A stretch of 64,000 nt of DNA from assembly GCF_900099895.1 (NCBI RefSeq), contig NZ_FNDY01000023.1, forward strand, positions 1-64,000. Reading direction: 5' to 3'. Below are positions 17,107 through 25,713 of the stretch, in pieces (within the stretch, counting starts at the first letter, position 1; every line of letters starts with the position of its first letter). The position numbers were made by a program, and so were the translations under genes. The notes below the pieces were generated by a model. That model was not told where the DNA came from. It saw nothing but the letters and a program-made list of their open reading frames with translations, and did no database searches. This DNA is from Paenibacillus naphthalenovorans. Lineage in GTDB: Bacteria > Bacillota > Bacilli > Paenibacillales > NBRC-103111.

Positions 17107-18000
17107 ATGGAGTTAAAAAACATTGAGGCCTTCCTGATGGTTGTCGAAAAGGGCAGTTTCTCCACCGCTGCAGAAGCATTATACGTTACCCAGCCTACAA
17201 TCAGCGTCCGCATCCAAATGCTGGAGCAGGAATTGCAGAATCCCCTGTTTAACCGAATCAGCGGACGAAAGGTCATCCTCACCCCTGCAGGCGAAAAGGT
17301 GCTGCCGTATTTCCGCGAAGCTTACGACAATATTACAAAATGCATGCTGGCCTTGAAGGAACCGCCGTACGAACAAAAAACCATTACCATCGCATGTCCC
17401 AATCACATGGGAGTGGAAATTATGCCCGAACTTTTGAAAGCGCTTTATAATGTGTTTCCGCAAATCGATTTTACTGTAAATATAAGCACGACGAAAGAAA
17501 TACTCGAGGATATCCGCTCAGGCGCCGTAGATATCGGTTTGGGCTATATACAGTCCGCTTCCGATACCAAAGGCCTGGATGCCATCCATATTGTAAACGA
17601 ACAGAATATTTTGGTCTGCGCGCCGGAGCATCCTTTGACTCAAACCGGAACCATTACCACCGCGGAACTGAAAAAAGAACGTATTATTACGTACAGCAAG
17701 CCGTTTTTGACCACCCAGCTGGTAGACCAATTTTTGAAAAAAAACGGGCTGAAGGATATTCAGACGGTGGAAATCAACAACCTGGGCTGGATCAAAATGA
17801 TGGTCCGAAAAGGGCTCGGGGTTGCTTTCCTGCAGAAAATGATCGTCAGCGAAGAGTTAAGAAACGGAACGATTGTCGAACTGCCGATGAATCTTCCGCT
17901 TCCGAGCGCCCCTATTTATCTGGTGCTCGGAACCCGGCTGCAGCAAGAAATCCGGGAAACGGTAGTCTGTGCCGCAAAGAAGCTGTTTCAGCAATTATAG
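17107..18000 (+). CDS. LysR family transcriptional regulator
   Basis: 297 residues. N-terminal winged helix (FLMVVEKGSFSTAAEALYVTQ, here named by its core GSFSTAAEALYVTQPTIS) and a C-terminal two-lobed effector domain with LKEPPYEQKTITIACPN at the boundary. The start ATG follows GAGGTGATCCC. It is divergent from the IclR gene and convergent with the decarboxylase-like gene; a U-rich terminator follows. A T-N11-A palindrome upstream of the Rieske dioxygenase gene (21890-21904) is a candidate target. The inducer is unknown. Confidence 0.93.
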   Translation: MELKNIEAFLMVVEKGSFSTAAEALYVTQPTISVRIQMLEQELQNPLFNRISGRKVILTPAGEKVLPYFREAYDNITKCMLALKEPPYEQKTITIACPNHMGVEIMPELLKALYNVFPQIDFTVNISTTKEILEDIRSGAVDIGLGYIQSASDTKGLDAIHIVNEQNILVCAPEHPLTQTGTITTAELKKERIITYSKPFLTTQLVDQFLKKNGLKDIQTVEINNLGWIKMMVRKGLGVAFLQKMIVSEELRNGTIVELPMNLPLPSAPIYLVLGTRLQQEIRETVVCAAKKLFQQL

Positions 18001-18018
18001 CATGAGCTCATTACGGCA

Positions 18019-18050
18019 TCCGGCTGGGGTGATCCCGCAGCCGGTTTTTT
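18019..18050 (+). terminator. Rho-independent terminator of the LysR gene
   Basis: CCGGCTG and CAGCCGG form a 7-bp GC stem followed directly by TTTTTT. Confidence 0.88.
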
Positions 18051-18079
18051 GCGCGATGGGGGAGTCCTGCTGTAGAATG

Positions 18080-19027
18080 CTATTTCTCATAATCATAAGG
18101 AATAAAGCTGTCGGACAAATCATACGGCTGCTGAATAAACCCTTGCTCAATGCATGCTTGATAGAAGGTTTCCAAAATAGGTTTGTTTTCGGACCACCCG
18201 TTCTCGTTCCAATCCCTTCCCCCCAGGCCCGATTCCGTTTGGTGCAGATGCCAATCGGCAAACGGCAGGTACAGGCTGGCCATGTGGGCCGCTTCCCGGT
18301 AACCCATCGCCTTGGATTTCTCGTAAACCTCCATGATTTCATCGATAATTTCCGGAGAGCTTTGCACGATTTCATCTTTGATCGCCATCACATGCGTAAT
18401 CGGAGTGATTCCGGAATGGTGAACAAATTGAATCTGTTCTTCAGGAGACGGCGGGAATAACCAGCGCAGGCCATCGAATCGATCCGGTTTGCGTGCATAA
18501 AAGAAGCAATCGATCTCCCCGCTGCGCAGCAGCTCTTCCGGCGTCCCCTCCACATAGTCCCAATGGATCTGATGATCCTCGGGATAAGGCATGTTATCCA
18601 TTCGGTCCTTACGAAGCGGGCACCAAATGATATCCTTCGCGTCTACTCCGTAATGATGGGTCAGCAGCCATCTGTGCCAAATGGAGGCGGTAACCCAATA
18701 TTGAAATACGGCTACTTTCTTCCCTCTTAAATCTTTATAGCTGTTTAATCCGGATTCCCTGGAGCAAAAGGCATAGACTTGAGGAATTTTCCGGGCAAAT
18801 ACCGGCAGCGCCTTCAAGCTCGAATCGGTTTCCTGTACTTTGAGGAAGGTCGCCAAAGACATTTCTCCGATGTCAAAATCCCCTTTTAAAGTCCGCAAGG
18901 TGCATTCGTCAATGGTTTTGACATTCTCCGCGGTATAATCGAACCCCTTCGTTTCGATGGCATGGTGAAGCAAAGGCATCGTATGCAGGTAAAACGTACT
19001 TCCGATTTTTAAATTTCGTTTGGACAA
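18080..19027 (-). CDS. 4,5-dihydroxyphthalate decarboxylase-like protein (PBP-II fold)
   Basis: 315 residues without a signal peptide, so cytoplasmic. It has the periplasmic-binding-protein type II fold used by 4,5-dihydroxyphthalate decarboxylase (Pht5) and relatives: DFDIGEMSLATFL near residue 50, FSRESGL-type and DLRGKKVAVFQYWVTASIW near 105, and GEIDCFFYARKP near 170. Lack of a lipobox or signal and lack of an adjacent permease argue against a transport role. It is the last gene of the Rieske/extradiol unit, suggesting a decarboxylation of a dihydroxylated aromatic acid. Exact substrate not known. Confidence 0.75.
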   Translation of the reverse strand: MSKRNLKIGSTFYLHTMPLLHHAIETKGFDYTAENVKTIDECTLRTLKGDFDIGEMSLATFLKVQETDSSLKALPVFARKIPQVYAFCSRESGLNSYKDLRGKKVAVFQYWVTASIWHRWLLTHHYGVDAKDIIWCPLRKDRMDNMPYPEDHQIHWDYVEGTPEELLRSGEIDCFFYARKPDRFDGLRWLFPPSPEEQIQFVHHSGITPITHVMAIKDEIVQSSPEIIDEIMEVYEKSKAMGYREAAHMASLYLPFADWHLHQTESGLGGRDWNENGWSENKPILETFYQACIEQGFIQQPYDLSDSFIPYDYEK

Positions 19028-19054
19028 GGGTCATTCATCTCCTTCATTCTCGAA

Positions 19055-19954
19055 TTACACTTCTACGTGACCCACTTTCCCGATCCGCGGGTCGGAAGCG
19101 CCTTCCCACATATCCGTGGTGCGCAGCGTGTTGTCCAGCATTCTGGGCTCCCGCGGGTTCTCCTCCGGAAATTCCTCCATGCCCAGCGTATATTCCAGGG
19201 TCAAGCCGTCAGGATCCAGAAAGTACATAAAAATACTGCCTGAAGCCAAGTGACGGCCGGGCCCGAAAATCACCGGCACGTTATAATTCAGAAGTCGGTT
19301 TCTCGCGGTTCCCACATCGTTGATATCCGCCACCTTGAAGGCAATATGAAACATGCGGAGGTCATCGCCTTGAGCTATGCCGAAGGAGTGATGATACGGG
19401 TTAGGAAAACAGCGCATAAAGGCAAAATACATCTCGCCATCCGGTTTATGGCGCGTGTCGGATATTTTAAAGTTCAACACATCGGTAAAAAAGCGCACCG
19501 TCTCCTGAAAGTCAGGCACCCGCAGCACGATATGGTCCAGCTTCAACACTTTAATGGGATCGGGTTGATAAGGCTTGGCTCTTTGCAGCATCCGATTGTA
19601 CAATTCGAAAGTGACTCCGTTGGGATCCTTGAACCGGAACGCCTTATCGATTTTGAGCAGGGATCTTTCCGCTTGATCTACCTCCGCCGGATGACATCCG
19701 GATTTCTCCAGAAGTTCAAAGGCTTTTTCGAGCTGCTGCGTGCTTTCCATTTCAAAAGCGATTCTCTTGAGTCCCGGTTTGTCGGATTGATTCAGAATCA
19801 GATTGTGGTAATCGGAGCTGGACGACAGGAAGGCGATATCCTCCCTGATTTCCCCCACCTGATCCAAACAAACCATGTCCCGGTAAAAATTCGCGCTGCG
19901 CTCAACGTCCGTTACATTGACTGCAATATAGCCAAGCTTTGTATAGCGAAGCAT
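19055..19954 (-). CDS. Extradiol ring-cleavage dioxygenase (VOC family, type I)
   Basis: 299 residues made of two glyoxalase/VOC modules (about 5-118 and 136-260), as in catechol 2,3-dioxygenases and biphenyl-diol dioxygenases. The metal ligands of the C-terminal module are visible: His141 (LDHIVLRV), His203 (MFHIAFKV) and Glu254 (LTLEYTLGM). It would cleave a catechol-type ring meta to the hydroxyls using Fe(II) or Mn(II) and O2. It follows the Rieske beta gene in the same unit, giving a plausible dihydroxylation-then-cleavage order. Substrate unknown. Confidence 0.88.
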   Translation of the reverse strand: MLRYTKLGYIAVNVTDVERSANFYRDMVCLDQVGEIREDIAFLSSSSDYHNLILNQSDKPGLKRIAFEMESTQQLEKAFELLEKSGCHPAEVDQAERSLLKIDKAFRFKDPNGVTFELYNRMLQRAKPYQPDPIKVLKLDHIVLRVPDFQETVRFFTDVLNFKISDTRHKPDGEMYFAFMRCFPNPYHHSFGIAQGDDLRMFHIAFKVADINDVGTARNRLLNYNVPVIFGPGRHLASGSIFMYFLDPDGLTLEYTLGMEEFPEENPREPRMLDNTLRTTDMWEGASDPRIGKVGHVEV

Positions 19955-19993
19955 AGATCATCCTCCCATTTCGTTCAGGATTTCGCTAACGAT

Positions 19994-20497
19994 TTACAGT
20001 AAAATGCTTACCGATCCCAGTTGCCCTAATTCCTCGGCATCCAATATCGCCTTGCGCTCAGCAATTTTCAACTGCCCGTCCCGGACCGCCAATTTATATT
20101 CGTACACGCCGACATACTGCCTGATCTGTTCGTTCCTCCTGTACCGCATGACCATAAAATTGGCGGAGGCGGAAATCATCTCGCTATCGCGGGCCGTAAT
20201 CCGCACATTGGTAATCAGCCTTCTTGTACGGGAATGCGGATTTTCCGCATGGGCGTGGCGGCTCTTCAATCTTTTGATTCGCGAACGGATGCGGTCAATG
20301 TTATCCGCGACATGAAACAGCGTATTTTCCGGGTTCCCTCTGGGCACATCATTGGGAGGAACAAGATACCAGGCATCCTCCGTCAACAGCTCCCCCCATT
20401 CGTCCAGCCGCCATTCGTCCAATAAATAAGCTTCGTGATACAAAAAATCTTCAATATCAGATCGCTCAAAATCCTGCGTTGTCGTCCTTGCGCTCAT
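19994..20497 (-). CDS. Aromatic-ring-hydroxylating (Rieske) dioxygenase, beta subunit
   Basis: 167 residues from the ATG at 20497, which has AGGAGG 7 bp upstream; the open frame extends much further (to 20806) but overlaps the alpha gene without a site. The NTF2-like fold of ring-hydroxylating beta subunits is shown by FLYHEAYLLDEWRLDEW, EDAWYLVPPND, SRTRRLITNV and the C-terminal AERKAILD stretch. It stabilises the alpha hexamer in alpha3beta3 enzymes and has no cofactor. It starts 27 bp after the alpha gene. Confidence 0.92.
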   Translation of the reverse strand: MSARTTTQDFERSDIEDFLYHEAYLLDEWRLDEWGELLTEDAWYLVPPNDVPRGNPENTLFHVADNIDRIRSRIKRLKSRHAHAENPHSRTRRLITNVRITARDSEMISASANFMVMRYRRNEQIRQYVGVYEYKLAVRDGQLKIAERKAILDAEELGQLGSVSILL

Positions 20498-20523
20498 GAA
20501 CATTCCTCCTGGCCGCATGTACT

Positions 20524-21810
20524 TTAGTTTGTACCCGGTGTGGTCTCGCCTGTCATCAATTCGTTCCATCTTCTCCAGAACGTCCGCAGATGGATTTCGT
20601 CCGTATTCAGTTGTTCTTCTTTGTGCAAGCCGCGCGAAATGTCGGACCACTCCACCTCTTGATACGCTTCGTACCCCTGCTGGGCAACCTCCAATGCTTC
20701 CACATCGTCGGGGGTGGCAAATCCGCCCGGTCCGTAGAATGTCAAATAACTGTCCAGTCTGACTCTTCTCGCTTGCGGACTTTCTTCTTTTGGACCTAAG
20801 GCCCAAGCCGTGACCTTCATGTGATTATAGCTAACCGGGTAGAAGGTTCTCACGGTAATCGAGGATCCGTCGTTGATCACGAGATTCGGGAAAATGACGA
20901 GATTCCGGTTCGTTTCCGCTATCCTCATCCCCTTCTCTTCGCCAAGACGCTGCACAAGCTCCTTCCGCTTCTCCTCGATTACCGGCTTGGCATCCTCTCC
21001 GTAGATGGGCATCCATCTTGCAATGGGTCTTCCCCTGTAGGTTTTGTTATCGATGACGGCATGACCGTTGCCAAGCGGCTTGCCGATCCCGTGCGCCGGC
21101 ATCAACAAGCCTTTGGGCAGCGCAACCTCCACACCGGAATCCTTCAAATAATCCAAATAAGTGATATGCGTAGGCACCACATGGTAGTCGTCGAAGCTGT
21201 TTTCCACCAGCAGCTTCCAATTCGCCTTCATGTCATATTCTTGTGTGCCTTGAATGATTTCCATATCACCGGTTTCGGATTGATCCACGATCAAATCCAG
21301 ATATTCCTTGGCTCCGGCCAAATATTCGTCCAACGAAACCGCATGCTTGTCGAAATTCAAAAAGTAGAAGCCCCTGTAGCTTTCCAAGCGCGGAACGCTG
21401 TGCAGACCCATAAGCGATTTATCCCATCCGGGCGGATACGAGTCTTCGCCGGGGATGGCTATGGTATCCCCATTGTTGCTGAACGTCCACGCATGATAAA
21501 AGCAGCGGAACGTTTTGCAGTTGCCTTCTCTTTCCCGGCATACGAGCGCACCGCGATGGGAGCAAGTATTAAGGAACGCATGTACCCGGCCGCTGCTGTC
21601 CCGATTAAAAATGATCGGTCTGCCCGCGACATTTCTCGTGACGAAGTCGCCTTTTTTCGTTACTTCCGATTCATGTCCCACATAAATCCAGCATTGATTA
21701 AAGATCGTTTCTTTCTCTTTCTCCAACAACTCCGGCCTTGTAAAAACAGAACGGCTTACTTTAAACAGCATGCGTTCCGGATCGTCGATGATAAAGCGTT
21801 TACATGTCAA
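20524..21810 (-). CDS. Aromatic-ring-hydroxylating (Rieske) dioxygenase, alpha subunit
   Basis: 428 residues. The Rieske [2Fe-2S] ligands are Cys83/His85 (CSHRG) and Cys103/His106 (CFYHAW). The mononuclear iron site is in NSFDDYHVVPTH, with His210 and His215 and the bridging Asp just before; the third ligand would be an Asp near PDDVEALE in the C-terminal part. This is a complete terminal oxygenase for cis-dihydroxylation of an aromatic ring, similar in design to benzoate and anthranilate oxygenases. No reductase or ferredoxin gene is nearby, so electrons must come from elsewhere. First gene of its unit. Confidence 0.93.
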   Translation of the reverse strand: MTCKRFIIDDPERMLFKVSRSVFTRPELLEKEKETIFNQCWIYVGHESEVTKKGDFVTRNVAGRPIIFNRDSSGRVHAFLNTCSHRGALVCREREGNCKTFRCFYHAWTFSNNGDTIAIPGEDSYPPGWDKSLMGLHSVPRLESYRGFYFLNFDKHAVSLDEYLAGAKEYLDLIVDQSETGDMEIIQGTQEYDMKANWKLLVENSFDDYHVVPTHITYLDYLKDSGVEVALPKGLLMPAHGIGKPLGNGHAVIDNKTYRGRPIARWMPIYGEDAKPVIEEKRKELVQRLGEEKGMRIAETNRNLVIFPNLVINDGSSITVRTFYPVSYNHMKVTAWALGPKEESPQARRVRLDSYLTFYGPGGFATPDDVEALEVAQQGYEAYQEVEWSDISRGLHKEEQLNTDEIHLRTFWRRWNELMTGETTPGTN

Positions 21811-21860
21811 TCGGAATTCCTCCTTTTGTTCCAGTCTCTAAGGTCTTTTCTCTACTTCCA

Positions 21861-21890
21861 ATAATAAGGCAGTTCTCTTCAATGCTCCAA
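21861..21890 (-). promoter_or_regulatory. Promoter of the Rieske dioxygenase unit
   Basis: On the minus strand TTGGAG (21885-21890) and TATTAT (21861-21866) are 18 bp apart, about 50 bp before the alpha subunit start. The -35 is poor, as expected for an activated promoter. Confidence 0.45.
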
Positions 21891-21918
21891 TTGAAAGTGT
21901 CAATCGGCACCCATTGAC
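21890..21918 (-). promoter_or_regulatory. LysR-type operator candidates
   Basis: ATTGAAAGTGTCAAT (21890-21904) is a palindrome with 5-bp arms matching the LysR T-N11-A pattern and touching the -35 box. A second inverted repeat, GTCAAT-N8-ATTGAC (21899-21918), overlaps it upstream. The paired arrangement looks like the recognition and activation sites of a LysR activator. Confidence 0.45.
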
Positions 21919-21933
21919 AAAATTTATGGCCAC

Positions 21934-21962
21934 GAGAAAAGCCGCCCCTTATGGAGCGGCCT
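21934..21962 (-). terminator. Terminator of the hydratase-decarboxylase unit
   Basis: On the minus strand GGCCGCTCC-ATAA-GGGGCGGC forms a GC-rich stem followed by TTTTCTC. It separates this unit from the Rieske unit. Confidence 0.75.
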
Positions 21963-21992
21963 CTCTTAGCTGCCTGGCATATCGGTTACTGG

Positions 21993-22775
21993 CTATTCCT
22001 CTACTCTGAATTCCATCGTTCCCAGACCGTCCCACTTCACGGTAACCGTATCTCCGGGCGAAAGCATCAGTGCTCCGGTCATTCCGCCGGTAAGGATGAC
22101 CTGGCCTGCCTTCAGCTTGAGCCCCTTGCGGGACAGCATGCCGGCCAGCATCGCAACCGACTGGGCAGGATGGCCCAGCACGGCAGCTCCCGCGCCCAAA
22201 TCCTTCAGTTCACCGTTAACCGCCAGCGTAACACCGACTAAATCAAGCTCCAAATCCGCGGGCTTTCTCATCGCTGAACCGATAAACACCCGCGACGCAG
22301 AGGTATTGTCCGCAATGACATCCGGCAGGGTGAATTGAAAATTCTCATACCGGCTGTCAATCATCTCAAGAGCAGGAACTACGTACTCCGCAGCAGCCAA
22401 CACCTGTTCGATCGTTACCCCCGGGCCTTCCAGATCCTCGCCGAGAATAAAAGCGATTTCCGCCTCCACCTTCGGATGAATCAGCTCGCTCAGCTTCAAC
22501 ACATTGCCGTCAACCACCATGTAATCAAAAATGTAACCGTAAATCGGTTCTTCCACACGCATTTGTTTCATCTTGGCAGGACTCGTCAGCCCCATTTTGG
22601 CACCGATGATCCGGTATCCCTGCCCAAGCTTGATGCCGACAAGCTCCTCTTGAATGCGGTAGGCATCATCAACCGTCAGGTCGGGATGCTCCGTTGTGAT
22701 CCGCGTAACCTCCCTTTTGCCGACTTCCGCATCGATTAAGCGTTGGGCTATGCTGATGTATTGGTTTCGATCCAT
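21993..22775 (-). CDS. 2-oxo-3-hexenedioate decarboxylase-like (DmpH type) enzyme
   Basis: 260 residues of the fumarylacetoacetase/2-keto-4-pentenoate hydratase family. Metal-binding and catalytic blocks are present: [10 protein letters not shown] near 60, [16 protein letters not shown] near 100, [12 protein letters not shown] near 137 and [16 protein letters not shown] near 230. The GGMTGA form of the last block resembles 4-oxalocrotonate decarboxylases (DmpH/XylI) more than hydratases. It acts late in the meta-cleavage pathway. It is paired with a DmpE-like gene 84 bp upstream. The hydratase/decarboxylase distinction is tentative. Confidence 0.8.
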   Translation of the reverse strand: MDRNQYISIAQRLIDAEVGKREVTRITTEHPDLTVDDAYRIQEELVGIKLGQGYRIIGAKMGLTSPAKMKQMRVEEPIYGYIFDYMVVDGNVLKLSELIHPKVEAEIAFILGEDLEGPGVTIEQVLAAAEYVVPALEMIDSRYENFQFTLPDVIADNTSASRVFIGSAMRKPADLELDLVGVTLAVNGELKDLGAGAAVLGHPAQSVAMLAGMLSRKGLKLKAGQVILTGGMTGALMLSPGDTVTVKWDGLGTMEFRVEE

Positions 22776-22859
22776 AGCGTCCTCCTAGAACGAAGCTGCT
22801 TTATTTTTCTATTTGTCGATTTGCCGTTGTTCCCTGAACCTGGAATAGCTGCCTTTACC

Positions 22860-23678
22860 TTAGACATGCCGTTCCTTCCCCCTTGCATCATGTTTGTCCG
22901 TGAACCTTACGCCGACTTCGCCAAGATGTGCCAATCTGGCGTTGAAGGCATCTCCCGGTTCCGCATGAACCGCCGCTGACAGCGCCCCGGAAAGAATGAC
23001 CTCGCCTGCTTTTAGCACAATGCCGAATTCAAATAATTTGTTTGCGAGCCACGCTACGCAGCGGGCGGGATGGCCAAGAGCCGCCGCGCCTACGCCGGTA
23101 TTGACCATTTCGCCATTCTTGTACAGCACCATGCCGATTTGCGCCAGATCCGCTTCATGCACCTTCACCTGTTTGCCGCCCAACACGTACAGACCGGAAG
23201 AAGCATTGTCGGCGATGGTATCCTGAAGCCTGATTTTCCAATCCCTGATCCGGCTGTCCACAATCTCAAGGGCAGGCATCACATATTCCGTTGCCAGCAG
23301 GACATCGGTCACCGTCACTCGGGGCCCGATCAGATCACGCTTTAATTTGAACGCGATTTCCGCCTCCACTTTAGGTTGAAGTACACGGGCGAACGGGATC
23401 ATCCCTTGGTTTTCCACCGCCATGGTATCCAACAAGTGGCCATAGTCCGGCTGATCCACACCCAGTAATTTTTGCATGGCAAGCGATGTGAGACCGATCT
23501 TTTTGCCGACGACATTGGCCCCGGCCTCGACTTTTCGTTCGATGGTTTTTAATTGGACATGATAGGCTTCCTCAATCGTGATATTCGGCTCCAGAAGCGT
23601 TAACGGTTCTACGCCGGCTCCTGTTTGTTCCGCTTGGGCCAGATGGTTCGCAAAGGATTCGCTCTTGATCACATTCAC
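22860..23678 (-). CDS. 2-keto-4-pentenoate hydratase-like (DmpE type) enzyme
   Basis: 272 residues of the same family as the downstream gene. Conserved blocks: [15 protein letters not shown] near 60, [16 protein letters not shown] near 104, [16 protein letters not shown] near 153 and [16 protein letters not shown] near 235. The DTIADNASS and ILSGAL forms are those of DmpE/MhpD hydratases, which add water to 2-hydroxypenta-2,4-dienoate. Together with the DmpH-like gene it would process a ring-cleavage product. The aldolase and aldehyde dehydrogenase that normally follow are not in the window. Confidence 0.82.
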   Translation of the reverse strand: MNVIKSESFANHLAQAEQTGAGVEPLTLLEPNITIEEAYHVQLKTIERKVEAGANVVGKKIGLTSLAMQKLLGVDQPDYGHLLDTMAVENQGMIPFARVLQPKVEAEIAFKLKRDLIGPRVTVTDVLLATEYVMPALEIVDSRIRDWKIRLQDTIADNASSGLYVLGGKQVKVHEADLAQIGMVLYKNGEMVNTGVGAAALGHPARCVAWLANKLFEFGIVLKAGEVILSGALSAAVHAEPGDAFNARLAHLGEVGVRFTDKHDARGKERHV

Positions 23679-23739
23679 TGCTATTCCTCCTTCATAGCTT
23701 CATCTTAAATCCGCGGCAAGCGCCCTCACAAGGCTCCCG

Positions 23740-23754
23740 TTCCGTTATACGGAA
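23740..23754. promoter_or_regulatory. IclR-type operator candidate
   Basis: TTCCGTTATACGGAA is a palindrome with TTCCG/CGGAA arms, the type of site bound by many IclR regulators. It lies 62 bp before the hydratase start (minus strand) and just upstream of the -10 box of the small gene at 23818. A related repeat lies before the aldolase operon (13204-13217). Confidence 0.4.
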
Positions 23755-23768
23755 TTCCCCTCAACTGT

Positions 23769-23774
23769 TATAAT
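23769..23774 (+). promoter_or_regulatory. -10 box of the small basic protein gene
   Basis: TATAAT in the context TGTTATAATATGG, 43 bp before the ATG at 23818. The -35 region is weak and overlaps the palindrome at 23740-23754. Confidence 0.45.
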
Positions 23775-23817
23775 ATGGCGGGAGTTTAGGCACGCTAACG
23801 CATGGAGGTGATCGCTC

Positions 23818-23958
23818 ATGAGTGGAAGAAACAGCAAACCCGATAATGACGGACCTGCAAGCAGCCCCAGCCGCCTTGATCAATTCGGCGGCAAGCTGGC
23901 GGAAGACACGGTATCCCATGAAGCCGCGGAAGCACGCAAAACCCGCAAAAAGAAATAG
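23818..23958 (+). CDS. Small basic hypothetical protein (46 aa)
   Basis: 46-residue frame beginning MSGRNSKPDNDGP and ending ARKTRKKK, preceded by GGAGGTGATCGCTC at ideal distance and by a TATAAT box, and followed by a terminator at 23986. It is hydrophilic, with acidic and Asn-rich N terminus and Lys/Arg-rich C terminus. I recognise no family; small hydrophilic proteins of this kind are common in spore formers. Codons read cleanly and the expression signals are complete, so I take it as a real gene. Confidence 0.65.
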   Translation: MSGRNSKPDNDGPASSPSRLDQFGGKLAEDTVSHEAAEARKTRKKK

Positions 23959-23985
23959 CGCTGCCACTTATAGAACAAAACCGAG

Positions 23986-24026
23986 GACCGCCTGCTGCCC
24001 CGCGCAGCAGACGGTTCTTTTGTTTT
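23986..24026 (+). terminator. Rho-independent terminator
   Basis: ACCGCCTGCTGC and GCAGCAGACGGT pair with one mismatch, followed by TCTTTTGTTTT, 29 bp after the small gene. Confidence 0.85.
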
Positions 24027-24159
24027 CCGCTCCAATCGCGGAGCTTCTATGAATCTAATACAATTTTACCATTAAATGGTATATAGTTGCATATGCTTAG
24101 AAAACCGACTAATATGGCAAGCCGGACACGAATTTTATAGGGAAGAGGAGGAATGCAAG

Positions 24160-25627
24160 TTGAATAAACGCTGGTTGTCTTTCGCGCTGCCTGTCGTTCT
24201 AAGCGTTACTTCTATACTATCCATCATTTCGTCATCCGCGGCTGCAGGTTTAAGCGGCTTTCAGGATATGTCCCGCCATTGGGCCTCTAAATCTGTAGCA
24301 TGGGCAGCTGCCAATGGTATTGTCAACGGATATGAGGACGGTACGTTCCGTCCCGACCAAGTCGTTTCCGAGCCCGAGTTTCTTGCGATGCTTTTACGTG
24401 CTTATCCGGAAACGCCAGTCCCTTCGGCGCAACCCGGCGCTGATTGGTACGAGCCTTATTATGATTATGCCCGGCAGCAGCAATGGCCGGTTCTTAACAG
24501 CCCTGACCGAAACTTGTATAACCGGGGATATGTGGCCCGATTGATTGCCGCCACCCAAAAAGGGACGATGGGCTTGAACGATTCCATCCGCTTTTTGCTG
24601 GATCAAGGCTTGTCGCAAGGGAAAACCGCTGCCACGATCGAAGGCTATCAGGCAGAGGACAAACTAACCCGCGCCGAAGCGGTTCAGTTTGTTTGGAATA
24701 TCAAGCAAAAATTCGTCGGCTTGAATGCGGCGCCGGCACCGGCACAGCCGCAACCCGGCGTTTCAGTGGTTGCGGACGTGCCGATATCCGTCAAGGGTAT
24801 TGCGCTCGGCGACTCTGTCGAATTCGGTGACGCAGAAGCTCGGAGCTCCCGCCCGTAAAGATACAAGCGAGTACGGCTTCCAATGGTATATTTATAACAA
24901 GGATTACAAAGATTACGTGCAAATCGGCATTAGTGGAAATAAAGTCGTTGCGTTATACTCGCCATCGAACAACTGGCGCACCGATCGCGGCATAGCGGAC
25001 GGTTCAAGCCAGGCCGAAGTGGAAAAGCAGTACGGCGCCCCGGTCTCGTTCATTCAGAAGGGCAGCACCCGTTTTATGATGAATTACGGTAAAGGCGAGT
25101 ACGGAACCTATGAAATCAATGGCGCCTATGCTACCTTCTTCTACGACGTGCACCGGAACCATGCCGTCACCGGTGTTCAGGTGATCGGCAAGTCAACGGA
25201 GCTTTCGCTGGAAACCTTCTATCCTCAGGCCAGCGATGCGCTGGCAAGAGCGTACGAGCGGCAAAGCTTCGACCTTGCCAATGCAGGACGGGCGAAGCTC
25301 GGACTGTCCCCGTTTGTCTGGGACGATGCCATTGCTGTGACAGCGCGCAAACACAGCCAGGATATGGCTGCCAAGGGTTACTTTGACCACACGAACCCAA
25401 GCGGTTTAAGCCCGTTCGACCGAATGAAGCAGGACGGTCTCAAATTCCGCGCCGCTGCCGAGAACATCGCCGCAGGTCAAACCAGCGCTATCTTCGCCCA
25501 TCATGGTTGGATGAACTCGGAAGGCCATCGCAAAAATATACTCGGCAGCTATAAAAACCTGGGTGTCGGAGTTTACTTTGGCGGAAAATTGAACATCTAC
25601 TACACACAAAATTTTTACACGCCTTAA
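24160..25627 (+). pseudogene. SLH-CAP surface protein gene with a frameshift
   Basis: The TTG start at 24160 has AGAGGAGG 8 bp upstream. The first frame (to 24858) codes a signal peptide and SLH units (FQDMSRHWASKSVAWAAANG, TRAEAVQF); the second frame, usable from 24827, continues with a CAP-associated domain (VTQKLGAPARKD, YGFQWYIYNKDY) and a CAP/SCP-PR1 domain (ANAGRAKLGLSPFVWDD, GYFDHTNPSG, AAENIAAG, GHRKNIL). Dropping one G at 24826-24827 joins them as ...VEFVTQKLGAP..., giving a normal 488-residue protein. This is either a recent +1 mutation or a sequencing error. The intact protein would be a secreted, wall-bound CAP protein like YlbC/YkwD relatives. Confidence 0.8.
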
Positions 25628-25644
25628 AGCTTGAACCAACAAAG

Positions 25645-25688
25645 ACCGCCTCTTTCCATGGCATCAGCCTGGAAAAGAGGCGGTTTTT
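25645..25688 (+). terminator. Rho-independent terminator
   Basis: ACCGCCTCTTTCCA and TGGAAAAGAGGCGGT form a long stem with one bulge, followed by TTTTTGTT. It lies between the convergent SLH-CAP and YdjM-like genes and may serve both. Confidence 0.85.
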
Positions 25689-25713
25689 GTTAGATAATGC
25701 ATGACAGGAGTGA

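Noticed and set aside
19250-20002. 250-codon open frame on the plus strand
   Set aside because: Antisense to the extradiol dioxygenase, whose metal ligands are intact; no start signals.
20821-21864. 347-codon open frame on the plus strand
   Set aside because: It lies entirely opposite the Rieske alpha subunit gene and has no ribosome binding site or family features; it is an antisense shadow of a GC-rich gene.
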